A DNA stretch of 34,731 bases from Nitrosopumilaceae archaeon (GCA_022823825.1 JAJEHG010000012.1:1-34731), one strand, 5' to 3'. Counted from the first letter of the stretch, positions 7,469 to 16,634 are shown. Made by a program: numbers and translations. The notes: a model not told the origin generated them from the sequence alone.

Positions 7469-9562
7469 TCACATCATCAGTATCAGTACCACAAACAGCA
7501 GTCCCGCCCCGAACACGAACAGGTACGACTGCGAGACGCCGGTCTGCGTGCCCTGCACCACCCTGGCGCTCCAGCCGGCCGCCTTTTGCAGTCCGTCGTT
7601 CATGCCGTAGTCTATTGCGGTCTTCTCAAAGTATCGGGACACGCCGCGCGCAAGCCAGAGCGGGGCCACCACAAAGCACCAGTATATGATGGCGTTGAGG
7701 TACCACCTGTTGAGTATCACCTTGTGTATGGCGTAAAAGAAGATGTTAGAGTTGACAAACCTGGCCGGGTCCACGTGCCTGCCGATGTAGAATATGTACC
7801 CAAGCCCTATGCCTATGGCAAAGGCGGCAAGCGACGAGCCGAGCGCCACCGGGTTGAGCCCCTGCAGGAACCCTGGCAGTATTGACGCCATCTCGGTGCC
7901 CTTCTCGGCCCCGTGTATGCCAAACGAGTCGGCCAGGTACACCTCGAAGAGGTGGTGCAGCCCCTCCTCGGCCGACAGCCCGATGATGCCGATCCCGATC
8001 GTCAGCGCCGCGAGTATCCCGTACGGCACCCACATGGATATGGACGCCTCGTGTATGTGGTGCCCCTCCTCCTCCATCTTCTGTATGTGCTCGGACTTTG
8101 GACCAAAGAAGACCATGCCGATCATACGAGTGGTATAGAACGCGGTAATTACCGCCGTCAGTACCGCTATGACATACAGCGGGAGCGCCCACTCGGAGCC
8201 GGACTCGTATACTGCCGCGAATATGGCGTCCTTGCTCCAGAACCCGGTGGTGATGAACGGGGCGCCCATCAGCCCCAGGCCCGCAGCCCACATGAAGGCG
8301 TACGTCTTTTTCATGCGCTTTCGCAGGCCTCCCATGTCAGTCATGAACCGAGAGCCCACTACATGCAGCAGGGAGCCGGCTGCCATGAACAGGGACGCCT
8401 TGAACATCGCGTGCGATATCAGGTGGAAGAACCCGGCCGTGTAGCCGTCCACGTACTGGTACGACAGCCCCGCCACGCCGAGGGCCATCATCATGTATCC
8501 TATCTGCGAGCCCGTCGAGTACGCGAGCACCTTTTTGATCTCGGGGTTGGTCATGCCCTGCGTCGCAAGCAGCAAGGCCGTGATGGCTCCCACCCACGCC
8601 ACAATCTCAAAGAACTGGTCGGCCAGTATCCCCGCGGCGCCCAGCGCAAATACGATGGGCCCCAGGCGGGCCACCAGGAACACGCCCGCCTTTACCATGG
8701 TGGCCGCGTGTATCAGGGCGGAGACGGCGGTGGGCCCCGTCATGGCCTCCAGCAGCCACTCGTTGAGCGGGAACTGCGCCGACTTGCCTATCGCGCCGCC
8801 AAACAGTAGCACGAACGCGGGCACCAGCAGCCCCTGGGCCGACATCTCTACTGCCCAGGCCGTGTCGCCGACCAGTTCACGGAAGCCGAACGTGCCGGCG
8901 TACAGGAATATCAGCAGCATGCCTGCAATCATCATCACGTCACCGACCTTTGTCATGATGAACGCCTTCATGCCGGCGTGCGTCGGGGCGTAGTAGTCCA
9001 TGAGTCCCAGCACGCGGCGGCTCTCCTGCCCCACGTGGTCCTTTTTCTTGTCGCGGTACCAAAAGCTGATCAGCGCGTACGACGCAAGCCCGACGCCCTC
9101 CCATCCGAAGAAGACCTGCAGCAGGTTGTCGGAGAGCACGATGAGCTGCATCGAGCCTATGAAGAACAGCATCCAGAACCAGAACCGCACGACGTTGCGG
9201 TCGCCCTTCATGTAGCCCGTGCTGTATATCATTATGAGGAACGAGATCCACGCGACCACGTTTGCCATTATCACCGACAGCGGGTCGGCGAGCACGCCGG
9301 CCTTGAGGCCTATGGCCTCTATCCACATTATCTGGTCGTGTATCTCCCCGCCGGCAAGCGCCATCGGGAGCAGCGAGAACGCGGACAGCGCGGACATCAG
9401 GGCAAACCCGACTGCCGCATACCCGGTTATGCGGTGGGACGCCCTGCCGATCGCGGGCATTATCAGGGCAGCTGCAAACGGTATGGCCCAGACCAGCCAC
9501 GCGGCCTCGGGGACGGCGTCGATTGGCGGCAGGAATGCCGCGGGGGCGGACTCTGATGCCAT
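7469..9562 (-). CDS. nuoL: Complex I subunit L (antiporter-like membrane subunit)
   Basis: 697 aa, with the ATG immediately following the nuoM stop (TAG-ATG) and a GGGAGGCGG ribosome site 8 nt upstream. It has the NuoL signature GKSAQFPLNEWLLEAMTGPT followed by AVSALIHAATMVKAG. The usual WLPDAM is WLLEAM here, so the conserved Asp is a Glu. The conserved membrane Glu is present (FFGWEGVGLASYALI). The C-terminal part contains extra membrane segments and the region that forms the long amphipathic helix in bacterial NuoL. It should be the distal proton-pumping subunit. Confidence 0.93.
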   Translation of the reverse strand: MASESAPAAFLPPIDAVPEAAWLVWAIPFAAALIMPAIGRASHRITGYAAVGFALMSALSAFSLLPMALAGGEIHDQIMWIEAIGLKAGVLADPLSVIMANVVAWISFLIMIYSTGYMKGDRNVVRFWFWMLFFIGSMQLIVLSDNLLQVFFGWEGVGLASYALISFWYRDKKKDHVGQESRRVLGLMDYYAPTHAGMKAFIMTKVGDVMMIAGMLLIFLYAGTFGFRELVGDTAWAVEMSAQGLLVPAFVLLFGGAIGKSAQFPLNEWLLEAMTGPTAVSALIHAATMVKAGVFLVARLGPIVFALGAAGILADQFFEIVAWVGAITALLLATQGMTNPEIKKVLAYSTGSQIGYMMMALGVAGLSYQYVDGYTAGFFHLISHAMFKASLFMAAGSLLHVVGSRFMTDMGGLRKRMKKTYAFMWAAGLGLMGAPFITTGFWSKDAIFAAVYESGSEWALPLYVIAVLTAVITAFYTTRMIGMVFFGPKSEHIQKMEEEGHHIHEASISMWVPYGILAALTIGIGIIGLSAEEGLHHLFEVYLADSFGIHGAEKGTEMASILPGFLQGLNPVALGSSLAAFAIGIGLGYIFYIGRHVDPARFVNSNIFFYAIHKVILNRWYLNAIIYWCFVVAPLWLARGVSRYFEKTAIDYGMNDGLQKAAGWSARVVQGTQTGVSQSYLFVFGAGLLFVVLILMM

Positions 9563-11257
9563 CTACGTACCGCCTCCCGTCCCGGCTGTCGCCGCCGTCA
9601 TCGCGGCCATGCCGTCGCCGCCCCCTACGGGGACGGCCGGAAGCACCCACTCCATGTACGGCACTATTGTCTCCAGGAATATGTCCGGGTATATCCCCAG
9701 CACGATCGTAAAGCCTGCAAGCACCATCATGGGCGCCGTCATGTACCAGCTGCCCTCCTTGACCTTTGAGAGGTGCGCCGGAAGCTTGCCAAAGAAGACG
9801 CGCTTTAGCATCCACAGCATGTAGGACATTGTAAGCGCGGTCGCAAGCAGCCCCAGCGCAAACGTCACGGTGCGCAGCATCGAATCCTCCGCGATGGCCG
9901 TCTCAAGGGCCCCGTAAAAGAGGATCCACTCACCCATGAACCCGCTTGTCGGCGGCACGCCCATTATGGTCAGCGCGCCTATGACGGCGCAGACGGCGGT
10001 GATGGGCATCTTGCCGGCAAGGCCGCCCAGCTTGGAGATGCTCCGTGTGCCCACCTTTACTATGATGATTCCGGCCATCATGAAGAGTATCCCCTTGCCG
10101 AGCCCGTGCGTTACATACATCATCTCGGCGCCCGAGAGCCCCAGCACCGACACGGATCCTATCCCGAACAGCAGGTACCCCATCTGGCTGATGCTAGAGT
10201 ACGCCAGCAGCCGCTTGAGGTCGTCCTGCATGAGCGCCATGGCGCCCCCGTATATCATAGTGACAAGCCCCCACACGTGGAGCCATATGGAGAGCTCAGA
10301 GTACGTGGCGGGAAGCAGCTCCACCACGAGCCGGAAGATGCCGTACGCGCCGATCCCGATCATCGCGGGGGAGAGCAGCGCGCTTATGGGCGTGGGGGCC
10401 GAGCCGTGCACGTAGGGCAGCCATATGTGGAACATGAATACGGCAAGCTTTACCCCGAGTCCTATCGTGATCGCCACGCCGGAGAGCAGCGCTATATCAG
10501 ACGGCAGCACCGACTCGTCGATGTCCGCAAAGTCAAAGCTTCCCACCGTGAGCCCGATCATCAGAAAGCCCAGCAGCAGCACGACTGCGCCCGCGTGGGT
10601 CCAGAACAGGAACATGAGGCCTATCTTCCTGCGGGGCCCGTCGCCCCAGAGCGCCACCAGGAAGAAACCGGGTATGAGCATCACCTCGAAGAATATGTAA
10701 AACTCGATGAGGTTGGTGGCAAGGACGGTCCCGAGCATCCCCATGGCAAACACCAGGTACAGCGCAAAGTAGAGCCCCGACTTTGCGTTGACGTACGATT
10801 TGAGCGCGGCCGACGCCTCCTGGGACTCGGCGGTGGCGGCTGTGGCAGCAGTGGTAGTGGTAGTCGAGGCCGAGGACTCCACGGAGGCCTCCCCGTCGCC
10901 GCCCTGCGCCGCCCTGCCCTCCTCCTCAAACTGCTCTTTGAACTTGTGGATCATGTACGGCTTGGAGTACAGCGCCAGGATGGTCGACAGCACGTATATT
11001 ATAATGGCAAACGGCGACGCCAGCCCGTCCATCAGGAACCCGAACTCGCCGAACGTCTCGGTCCACGGGTAGTGCTCCTCCACAACGTCGCCCGTAAGGG
11101 CGGCGGACACGACCAGTACGGTCGAGTACAGGAGCACGGCAAACGTAAACCACATAGCTGCGGTGGGCCCCGCCTTGCGCCCCAAAACGTACGCCACTGG
11201 GGAGAGCAGCAGCGGCAGGAATACTGCCTGCATCAGGGCGTAGTCGGGTATAATCAA
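9563..11257 (-). CDS. nuoM: Complex I subunit M (antiporter-like membrane subunit) with diverged channel motif and a loop insertion
   Basis: 564 aa from a TTG at 11257, supported by GAGG 8 nt upstream; the ATG at codon 9 is an alternative. It aligns with NuoM: the early Glu is kept (EFYIFFEVMLIPGFFL), as are the Lys in GLGVKLAVFMFH and the later Glu in FMGEWILFYGALE. The signature normally reading WLPDAHxEAPTP is WLPYVHGSAPTP here, and the helix that usually carries LLKxGxYG reads MIGIGAYG, so its Lys is Gly (codon 10355-10357). Residues about 111-150 are a Ser/Thr/Ala/Glu/Gly-rich insertion between membrane segments. The subunit should still belong to the proton-pumping arm. Confidence 0.93.
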   Translation of the reverse strand: MIIPDYALMQAVFLPLLLSPVAYVLGRKAGPTAAMWFTFAVLLYSTVLVVSAALTGDVVEEHYPWTETFGEFGFLMDGLASPFAIIIYVLSTILALYSKPYMIHKFKEQFEEEGRAAQGGDGEASVESSASTTTTTAATAATAESQEASAALKSYVNAKSGLYFALYLVFAMGMLGTVLATNLIEFYIFFEVMLIPGFFLVALWGDGPRRKIGLMFLFWTHAGAVVLLLGFLMIGLTVGSFDFADIDESVLPSDIALLSGVAITIGLGVKLAVFMFHIWLPYVHGSAPTPISALLSPAMIGIGAYGIFRLVVELLPATYSELSIWLHVWGLVTMIYGGAMALMQDDLKRLLAYSSISQMGYLLFGIGSVSVLGLSGAEMMYVTHGLGKGILFMMAGIIIVKVGTRSISKLGGLAGKMPITAVCAVIGALTIMGVPPTSGFMGEWILFYGALETAIAEDSMLRTVTFALGLLATALTMSYMLWMLKRVFFGKLPAHLSKVKEGSWYMTAPMMVLAGFTIVLGIYPDIFLETIVPYMEWVLPAVPVGGGDGMAAMTAATAGTGGGT

Positions 11258-11319
11258 TTCTTTATCCTCATCCTCCTCTCTGTTATCGTCGTCGTCCCCT
11301 TCTTCTTCCCCTTCTCTTC

Positions 11320-11625
11320 CTAGCCCCTCAGGCTCCTAAAGTCCGCAACGTCCACGTTCTGGTACATCCTGTACGCCACTATAATCAGAGACAGCCCCAC
11401 GGCCACCTCGGCCGCGGCAATCGCAATGGAGAAGAGCGCCAGCGTCTGCCCGCCGCTCTCCGGAATGAACCTCCCAAAGGCCACCAGGTTCAGGTTGGCC
11501 GCGTTTATGATAATCTCTATGGCAAAGAGCATTCTGATAAAGTTCCGCTTTACTGCAAGTCCGTAGATCCCAATCCCCAGAAGGGCGACTGAGACCAGCG
11601 TAAAGTCAACTAGTTCGTTGACCAT
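11320..11625 (-). CDS. nuoK: Complex I subunit K
   Basis: 101 aa, the usual NuoK size, with three membrane segments. Both functionally important membrane glutamates are present: one in MLFAIEIIINAANLNLVAF and one in IAAAEVAVGLSLI. The start ATG at 11625 overlaps the end of nuoJ by 20 nt. A 62-nt pyrimidine-rich (plus-strand) spacer separates it from nuoM. Confidence 0.95.
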   Translation of the reverse strand: MVNELVDFTLVSVALLGIGIYGLAVKRNFIRMLFAIEIIINAANLNLVAFGRFIPESGGQTLALFSIAIAAAEVAVGLSLIIVAYRMYQNVDVADFRSLRG

Positions 11626-12121
11626 TCTCCTCGATATCCTCCCTCCGAGCCAGCACGAGCGCCCCGGTCACCGAGCCGGCAAGGATGAGCCCCATAAGTA
11701 TGAGCGCGGGCCAGTAATACGTGACAAAGTCCGAGCCTATCTCCCTAAAGTCGACCTGGGGCTCGTCCGTCGTAATGTCCTTTATGCCAGAGTCGATGAA
11801 TATGGCGCCCAGTGCGACCATGGTCACGAGCATCAGCCCCACGCCGGCAAACTTGCGCCGGTTGTCCTCTATCTTTTTGAATATCAGCTCGCGCTTTACG
11901 AGCATTACGGTAAACAGTATCAGCACGGCTATCGAACCCACGTATACGGCAAGCTGGAACAGGGCCACGAACGTCGCGTCAAGCAGCAAAAAGAGCCCGG
12001 CGATCCCGCCCAGCGTCCCCATCAGCGCTATGGAGCCGTACACGAGCGAGCGCAGCTCGAGTGCCGCTATGGCCGAGCCTATCGTTACGACGGCGAGCGC
12101 CACGAATACCGGGTCAGCCAT
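11606..12121 (-). CDS. nuoJ: Complex I subunit J
   Basis: 171 aa from the ATG at 12121, which overlaps the nuoI stop in ATGGCTGA; a GTG/ATG further upstream (12130) is less likely. It has the NuoJ pattern of about five membrane helices with the FQLAVYVGSIAVLILFTVML segment, corresponding to the helix that forms a pi-bulge in other complex I structures. The C-terminus is a charged tail (ARREDIEENGQ). Confidence 0.93.
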   Translation of the reverse strand: MADPVFVALAVVTIGSAIAALELRSLVYGSIALMGTLGGIAGLFLLLDATFVALFQLAVYVGSIAVLILFTVMLVKRELIFKKIEDNRRKFAGVGLMLVTMVALGAIFIDSGIKDITTDEPQVDFREIGSDFVTYYWPALILMGLILAGSVTGALVLARREDIEENGQRTS

Positions 12122-12611
12122 GGGTCGCACCCCGCTCCGTTATCTGGATGCTCGAGTCCTGCCTCACGTACGGCTTGACTGCCAGCTGGGCAGGCGTGTA
12201 TATGAGGCCCTCCTTTGAGAACGACGAGAGCTCGTAGTCGTTTGTCATGTACAGGGCATAAAACGGGCAGGCGTCCACGCACAGCCCGCAGAAGACGCAC
12301 TTGCCGTAGTCTATCTGCGGCATTATCGACTTTTTGTTCTGCTTTTGCTCCTCGGGCACCTTTACCATCGCGATCGCCTCTGCCACCCCCTCGCATGCTA
12401 TAGAGCAGAGCTGGCACCCCGTGCAGTGGTCGTGGAACAGCATGTGCCTCCCCTTGAGGCCCGCAATGCCCACGCCGGTCGACGGGTCAAACTGGTACCC
12501 GTCGCCCACGAACTCCAGCTTCTCCTCAGGGTACCTCAGCGTAAAGCGCTTTACCGCGAGGTGCTTTACGCCCGAGTTCAGGGCGCGTATGATTCCCGTG
12601 GCGGTCTTCAT
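12114..12611 (-). CDS. nuoI: Complex I subunit I, two [4Fe-4S] ferredoxin-type subunit
   Basis: 165 aa. Two cluster motifs are seen: HCTGCQLCSIACEG and KCVFCGLCVDACPF. The first lacks the Pro that usually follows the fourth Cys. These clusters carry electrons toward NuoB. The ATG at 12611 overlaps the nuoH stop (ATGA). Since nuoE, nuoF and nuoG are absent from the operon, NuoI is the most exposed electron entry point and may receive electrons from ferredoxin or another small carrier; that is inference. Confidence 0.95.
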   Translation of the reverse strand: MKTATGIIRALNSGVKHLAVKRFTLRYPEEKLEFVGDGYQFDPSTGVGIAGLKGRHMLFHDHCTGCQLCSIACEGVAEAIAMVKVPEEQKQNKKSIMPQIDYGKCVFCGLCVDACPFYALYMTNDYELSSFSKEGLIYTPAQLAVKPYVRQDSSIQITERGATHG

Positions 12612-13912
12612 TGCGGCAGCATACCTCCAGGTCCCAGGACTCCAGCGTAAAGCAGCCCGAGTGCAATAAAGATGTTAACAAAGGCCAGGCCTATCAGCTT
12701 GGACCATCCCAGGTTCAGCAGCATGTCTATCCTGATGCGCGGGAACACGCCCCTGGGCAGCAGTATGAAGAATATGACGCCCACCGTCTTGAGCACGAAC
12801 CAGAGAGTGCCGTTGAGCATCTCCTGCGTGAACAGCGGCAGCCCCGGGATCTTTGCCGTCACGGGCCCCATTACTATCCCTTCGGTGAGTATCTCCTCTG
12901 GGAACGGCGGCACCACCATCGGCCCGTGCCACCCGCCCAGAAAGAGCACCACAAACAGAGCGGCAAAGGCGTACAGCTTGAGGTACGTCCCCAGCTGCAC
13001 GAGCCCGTACATCATGCCGGAAAATTCGGTGAGCCAGCCTGCAACGATCTCAGACTCGGCCTCCGGCAGGTCGAAGGGTATCCTCTCCAGTTCGGCAAGC
13101 ATGGTGGTAAAGAACACGATGGCCCCGATGGGCAGGAATATTATCCACGGGAACGCGGACTGGCTTGCGGCAATCTCCGACAGGTTGAGGGTGCCCGTCA
13201 GGATCACCACGCCGAGCAGCGAGAGTATGAGCGGGATCTCAAATGAGACCATCTGGAAGAGCGCCCTGATGCCGCCAATGAACGGGAACTTTGAGTTTGC
13301 CGACCACGCTGACAGTATCGTGATGATGGGGAAGAACCCGATTACGGCAAACACGGCAAGCAGCCCCAGGTCGACGTCGGCCACCACCCAGCCGGGCGCC
13401 ACGGGTATCAGCGCCACGAACGCGGCCGCGGTCGCGACGAATATGACGGGGGCGACCCAGAATATCGGCTTGTCGGCCTTTGCCGGTATGATTATCTCCT
13501 TTGATATCAGCTTGAGCCCGTCGCCCATCAGCTGCAGTATCCCCTCTATCTTGCCGCAGTAGAACGGCCCGACACGCAGCTGGAGCTTTGCAAGCAGCTT
13601 GCGCTCGACGAATATGGTGGCCGCGGCAATCAGCGCGGCGAACCCGAACCCGGGGAACGCCATCACCCGGAACAGGTCTGTTGCCATGAACGCGTGCACT
13701 ATCGGCAGGGTCCTCGAGGGGTCGGCAAGCCAGGTGAACGCGAGGAACGGCGTGAGCAGCTCGCCGTCTATCACGGGCATCTCGATGTAGAAGAGCACCA
13801 TCATTATGGCCGGTATCCCGACCAGGTTTGCCAGCAGCAGGGCCCAGAACGCGTTGTCAAATATCGACCGGATAAAGCCGCTCAGCCTAAAGTCGGGCGC
13901 TATGACGGACAC
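12608..13912 (-). CDS. nuoH: Complex I subunit H (quinone-site membrane subunit)
   Basis: 434 aa from a GTG at 13912 that overlaps the nuoD stop by one base (TAGTG). It is the NuoH/ND1 family: ERKLLAKLQLRVGP near the first matrix loop, the acidic loop motif ELERIPFDLPEAESEIVAG, and about eight or nine membrane segments. It forms the quinone tunnel together with NuoB and NuoD. An N-terminal region before ERKLLAKL is longer than in many bacterial proteins, with an extra hydrophobic segment. Confidence 0.95.
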   Translation of the reverse strand: MSVIAPDFRLSGFIRSIFDNAFWALLLANLVGIPAIMMVLFYIEMPVIDGELLTPFLAFTWLADPSRTLPIVHAFMATDLFRVMAFPGFGFAALIAAATIFVERKLLAKLQLRVGPFYCGKIEGILQLMGDGLKLISKEIIIPAKADKPIFWVAPVIFVATAAAFVALIPVAPGWVVADVDLGLLAVFAVIGFFPIITILSAWSANSKFPFIGGIRALFQMVSFEIPLILSLLGVVILTGTLNLSEIAASQSAFPWIIFLPIGAIVFFTTMLAELERIPFDLPEAESEIVAGWLTEFSGMMYGLVQLGTYLKLYAFAALFVVLFLGGWHGPMVVPPFPEEILTEGIVMGPVTAKIPGLPLFTQEMLNGTLWFVLKTVGVIFFILLPRGVFPRIRIDMLLNLGWSKLIGLAFVNIFIALGLLYAGVLGPGGMLPQ

Positions 13913-15132
13913 TACCTGTCAGCCTCCACGGGCCAGTAGTTCAGGCTCCAGTATACTGCGGGCATGTTGCCCAGCTTTTCGCCCTTTAGCAGGTACGGCA
14001 GGGCGATGAGGTTGCGGAACGAGCCGACGCTCATCTTTACCCGGTAGGGCTCCGGCTTGCCGTCAGATACTATATAGCAGCCGAGCGCCCCCCTGCCGGA
14101 CTCGACGCGCTTGTACACGGTGTCGTTTCCGCCCTTGGGGTTCGGCTTTAGCTTTACGCGCACGGAGCCGGACTTTGGCATCTTTTCGAGCGCGCTACGT
14201 ATGATGTTGCAGCTCTCCATCATGTCAAGCCACGGGACGCGCGACCGGGCGTACGAGTCGCCGGCCGTCATCACGTTCGTGTTGACGTCGAGCTCGTCGT
14301 ACACGTCGTACGGCTCCTTTTTGCGCACGTCGTAGTCGACGCCGCTTGCCCTCAAAACGGAGCCCGTGGTGCCGAGGCGTATGGCGTCCTGCCTTGAGAG
14401 CACGCCCGTCTCACGCGTGCGCGATATCAGTATGGGGTTGTCGTAGAATATGTCTGCGTATTCCTTGATGCGCTTTTCAAAATAGTTCACCTGGCGCAGG
14501 CAGACGTCCTCAAAGTTGGGGGGAAGGTCGTTGCGCACGCCGCCCGGCACAAAGTGCGCGTGGGTGACGCGGGCGCCGGTCATCTTCTCCATCAGGTCTA
14601 TGAGCAGCTCGCGGTCGCCGGCGGGCCACATGAACATCGTAGAGTGCCCCAGGAATATCCCGTAGATGGCAAGCCAGTACATCGTGTATATGCAGCGGTT
14701 CAGCTCCGACGCTATCACCCTCACGTATTTGGCGCGCTCCGGCGTCTCGATTCCCAGCAGCTCCTCGACGCCCAGCACGTAGGGGTACAGGATGTTGCAC
14801 GAGTCGTGTATTACGGGCCTCTCAAGGTGCGGGATGTTGGTGATGTAGTTGCGGTACTCGGCCATCTTCTCCTCGCCGCGGTGCACGTATCCCGGGTCGG
14901 GGTCGCAGGCCACTATGTGGTCGCCGTCTATCTGGACTATTATGCGCATGTGCCCGGAGCCGGGGTGCTGCGGCCCCACGTTGAGCGTCATTATGCGCTC
15001 GTCGACCTTTTGCAGCGCGAGTCCGGGGGGGAGGTCGGGGGCGGCTGATCCGGCGGCTGCAGCGGCGACTGGCGCAGGGGGCGCCGCCGCCGTTGTCGTG
15101 GTTGGGGTGTCAGTAGTCGCCGTTGTAATCAT
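13912..15132 (-). CDS. nuoD: Complex I subunit D (49-kDa quinone-site subunit)
   Basis: 406 aa; the ATG overlaps the nuoC stop in ATGA. The conserved core starts at about residue 46 (RIMTLNVGPQHPGSGHMRI) and includes DPGYVHRGEEKM and the quinone-site His and Tyr region (NVGPQHPGSGH, NILYPYVLGVEELL). The first 35 or so residues are a Thr, Ala and Pro low-complexity tail not seen in typical NuoD. It is separate from NuoC, unlike the fused NuoCD of enterobacteria. The C-terminus ends VEADR. Confidence 0.95.
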   Translation of the reverse strand: MITTATTDTPTTTTAAAPPAPVAAAAAGSAAPDLPPGLALQKVDERIMTLNVGPQHPGSGHMRIIVQIDGDHIVACDPDPGYVHRGEEKMAEYRNYITNIPHLERPVIHDSCNILYPYVLGVEELLGIETPERAKYVRVIASELNRCIYTMYWLAIYGIFLGHSTMFMWPAGDRELLIDLMEKMTGARVTHAHFVPGGVRNDLPPNFEDVCLRQVNYFEKRIKEYADIFYDNPILISRTRETGVLSRQDAIRLGTTGSVLRASGVDYDVRKKEPYDVYDELDVNTNVMTAGDSYARSRVPWLDMMESCNIIRSALEKMPKSGSVRVKLKPNPKGGNDTVYKRVESGRGALGCYIVSDGKPEPYRVKMSVGSFRNLIALPYLLKGEKLGNMPAVYWSLNYWPVEADR

Positions 15133-16016
15133 CTCCCCTTTATCGCAAAGTCCTTCCTGAGGGGCGGCAGGTCGGCCCAGTCCTCTGGCAGCAGCAGCCG
15201 CCGGTTGTCCGGGTGCCCCTCAAAGTAGACCCCGAACATCTCAAATATCTCGCGCTCGTGGAACTCGACGCTGTAAAAGACGTCGCGCAATGTGGGCAGC
15301 CTGGTGGCGTCCCCGCCCGGTATCGGGTCGTCCTCGCGCTGCGCCCTCGTTGACAGGGCGATTATCTGGTTCTCCAGCGAGTCGTCCGTGTATGATCCGA
15401 TGTGGTACACCACCTCGATCTCCCCGTCCGCCGCATAGTCCACGCCCGATACGGACTCCACGTGGTCATAGCTCAGATCGTCCCTGATGAATTCCGCCAC
15501 GCTATGCACGTCATCACGCCCCGCTTTTATCCCTATTCGGCCAGGCTTTATGAACGTGGACTCGACCCTGTCGCCGAACCTTTCAAGGATGCGGTCGGAT
15601 ATGCCCTTTTCAAACTCCGGGGGGGCGGGGGGCGGGGGAGGGGCTTTCTTGGCCGCGGGGGAGGGCTTGGCGGCAGCCGGCTTGGCGGCAGCCGGCTTTG
15701 CAGGTGGGGCGGCAGCCGGCTTGGCGGCAGCCGGCTTGGCGGCAGCCGGCTTGGCGGGGGCAGTCGGTTTGGCGGCCGCGGGCTTTGCGGCCGCTGGCTT
15801 GGTGGGAGCGGCCGGCTTTTCATCCTTCAAAGCATCAGGCTTGTCCGGCGCGGGGGCATCCTTGGCGTCGGCCTCCCCGTCCGGGGCCTTCTTGGACTCG
15901 CCTGCGGCAGTCTTTGCGGGTGCGCCCGCGGGCGCATCTGAATCCAGAGGCTTGGGCTCTGGCTTTGCATCTTCTGGGGCCGGCTTTTCTGCAGCTGGCT
16001 GTGAATCTTTGCTCAT
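15129..16016 (-). CDS. nuoC: Complex I subunit C with a long Ala/Pro/Lys repeat extension
   Basis: 295 aa from the ATG at 16016, which overlaps the nuoB stop by one base (TAATG). The conserved domain is at the C-terminus and has FYSVEFHEREIFEMFGVYF and the final LPPLRKDF. The first 130 residues or so are disordered and rich in Ala, Pro, Lys, Glu and Asp, with repeated KPAAA units ending in AKKAPPPPPAPPEF. In DNA these are exact 15-bp units (TTGGCGGCAGCCGGC on the plus strand at 15667-15696 and 15721-15750). The extension would project from the peripheral arm. Confidence 0.93.
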   Translation of the reverse strand: MSKDSQPAAEKPAPEDAKPEPKPLDSDAPAGAPAKTAAGESKKAPDGEADAKDAPAPDKPDALKDEKPAAPTKPAAAKPAAAKPTAPAKPAAAKPAAAKPAAAPPAKPAAAKPAAAKPSPAAKKAPPPPPAPPEFEKGISDRILERFGDRVESTFIKPGRIGIKAGRDDVHSVAEFIRDDLSYDHVESVSGVDYAADGEIEVVYHIGSYTDDSLENQIIALSTRAQREDDPIPGGDATRLPTLRDVFYSVEFHEREIFEMFGVYFEGHPDNRRLLLPEDWADLPPLRKDFAIKGR

Positions 16017-16540
16017 TATACGATCTTCCTGGCTTTCATCCTCTTGATCTTCTCTTGCAGCAGGATGCAGCCCTGGATAAGCGTCTCGGGCCTCGGCGGG
16101 CACCCTGGCACGTATACGTCAACTGGAATCACCCCGTCGATTCCAGGCAGCACATTGTATGAATCAAAGTAGAGCCCGCCCGTAATGGCGCACGCCCCCA
16201 TCGCGATGACGTACTTGGGCTCCGGCATCTGGTCGTAGACCAGCCTCAGCCGCGGGGCCATCTTGCGGGTTATGGTCCCCTGGACCACGACCAGGTCGCA
16301 CTGGCGCAGCGAGCCGAACGCCTCTATAATCCCGAACCGCTCAACGTCGTACCTCGGACCGGACGCGGCCCCGAACTCCACGCTGCAGCAGGCAGTCTCT
16401 ATGTGCACGGGCCACAGGGACCATATGCGCCCCCAGTTGATCGCATATCCCAGGGGCTTGTCTATCGCGCGCTCCAGTATGTCGCCGAGCTTGCCCACGA
16501 ACACGTTGGCATTCTCCGGGGTCAGGACATCCTTTAGCAT
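16016..16540 (-). CDS. nuoB: Complex I subunit B, terminal [4Fe-4S] cluster (N2) subunit
   Basis: 174 aa. All four ligands of the terminal cluster are present: the adjacent Cys pair in HIETACCSVEF, a third Cys in AMGACAITGG and the fourth in VPGCPPRPE. It transfers electrons to the quinone bound between it and NuoD. A Shine-Dalgarno-like GGTGATC precedes the ATG at 16540. A 94-nt gap from nuoA contains a weak TATA-like TCTTATATG (about 16619-16629), so a secondary promoter is possible. Confidence 0.95.
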   Translation of the reverse strand: MLKDVLTPENANVFVGKLGDILERAIDKPLGYAINWGRIWSLWPVHIETACCSVEFGAASGPRYDVERFGIIEAFGSLRQCDLVVVQGTITRKMAPRLRLVYDQMPEPKYVIAMGACAITGGLYFDSYNVLPGIDGVIPVDVYVPGCPPRPETLIQGCILLQEKIKRMKARKIV

Positions 16541-16634
16541 CTAACCGATCACCGCCGCCATGCCCCGCACGTCATTACAGATACCGCCATATCCAGATCG
16601 CCTTGAATGTGGTACGAGCCCCGCATATAAGAAA

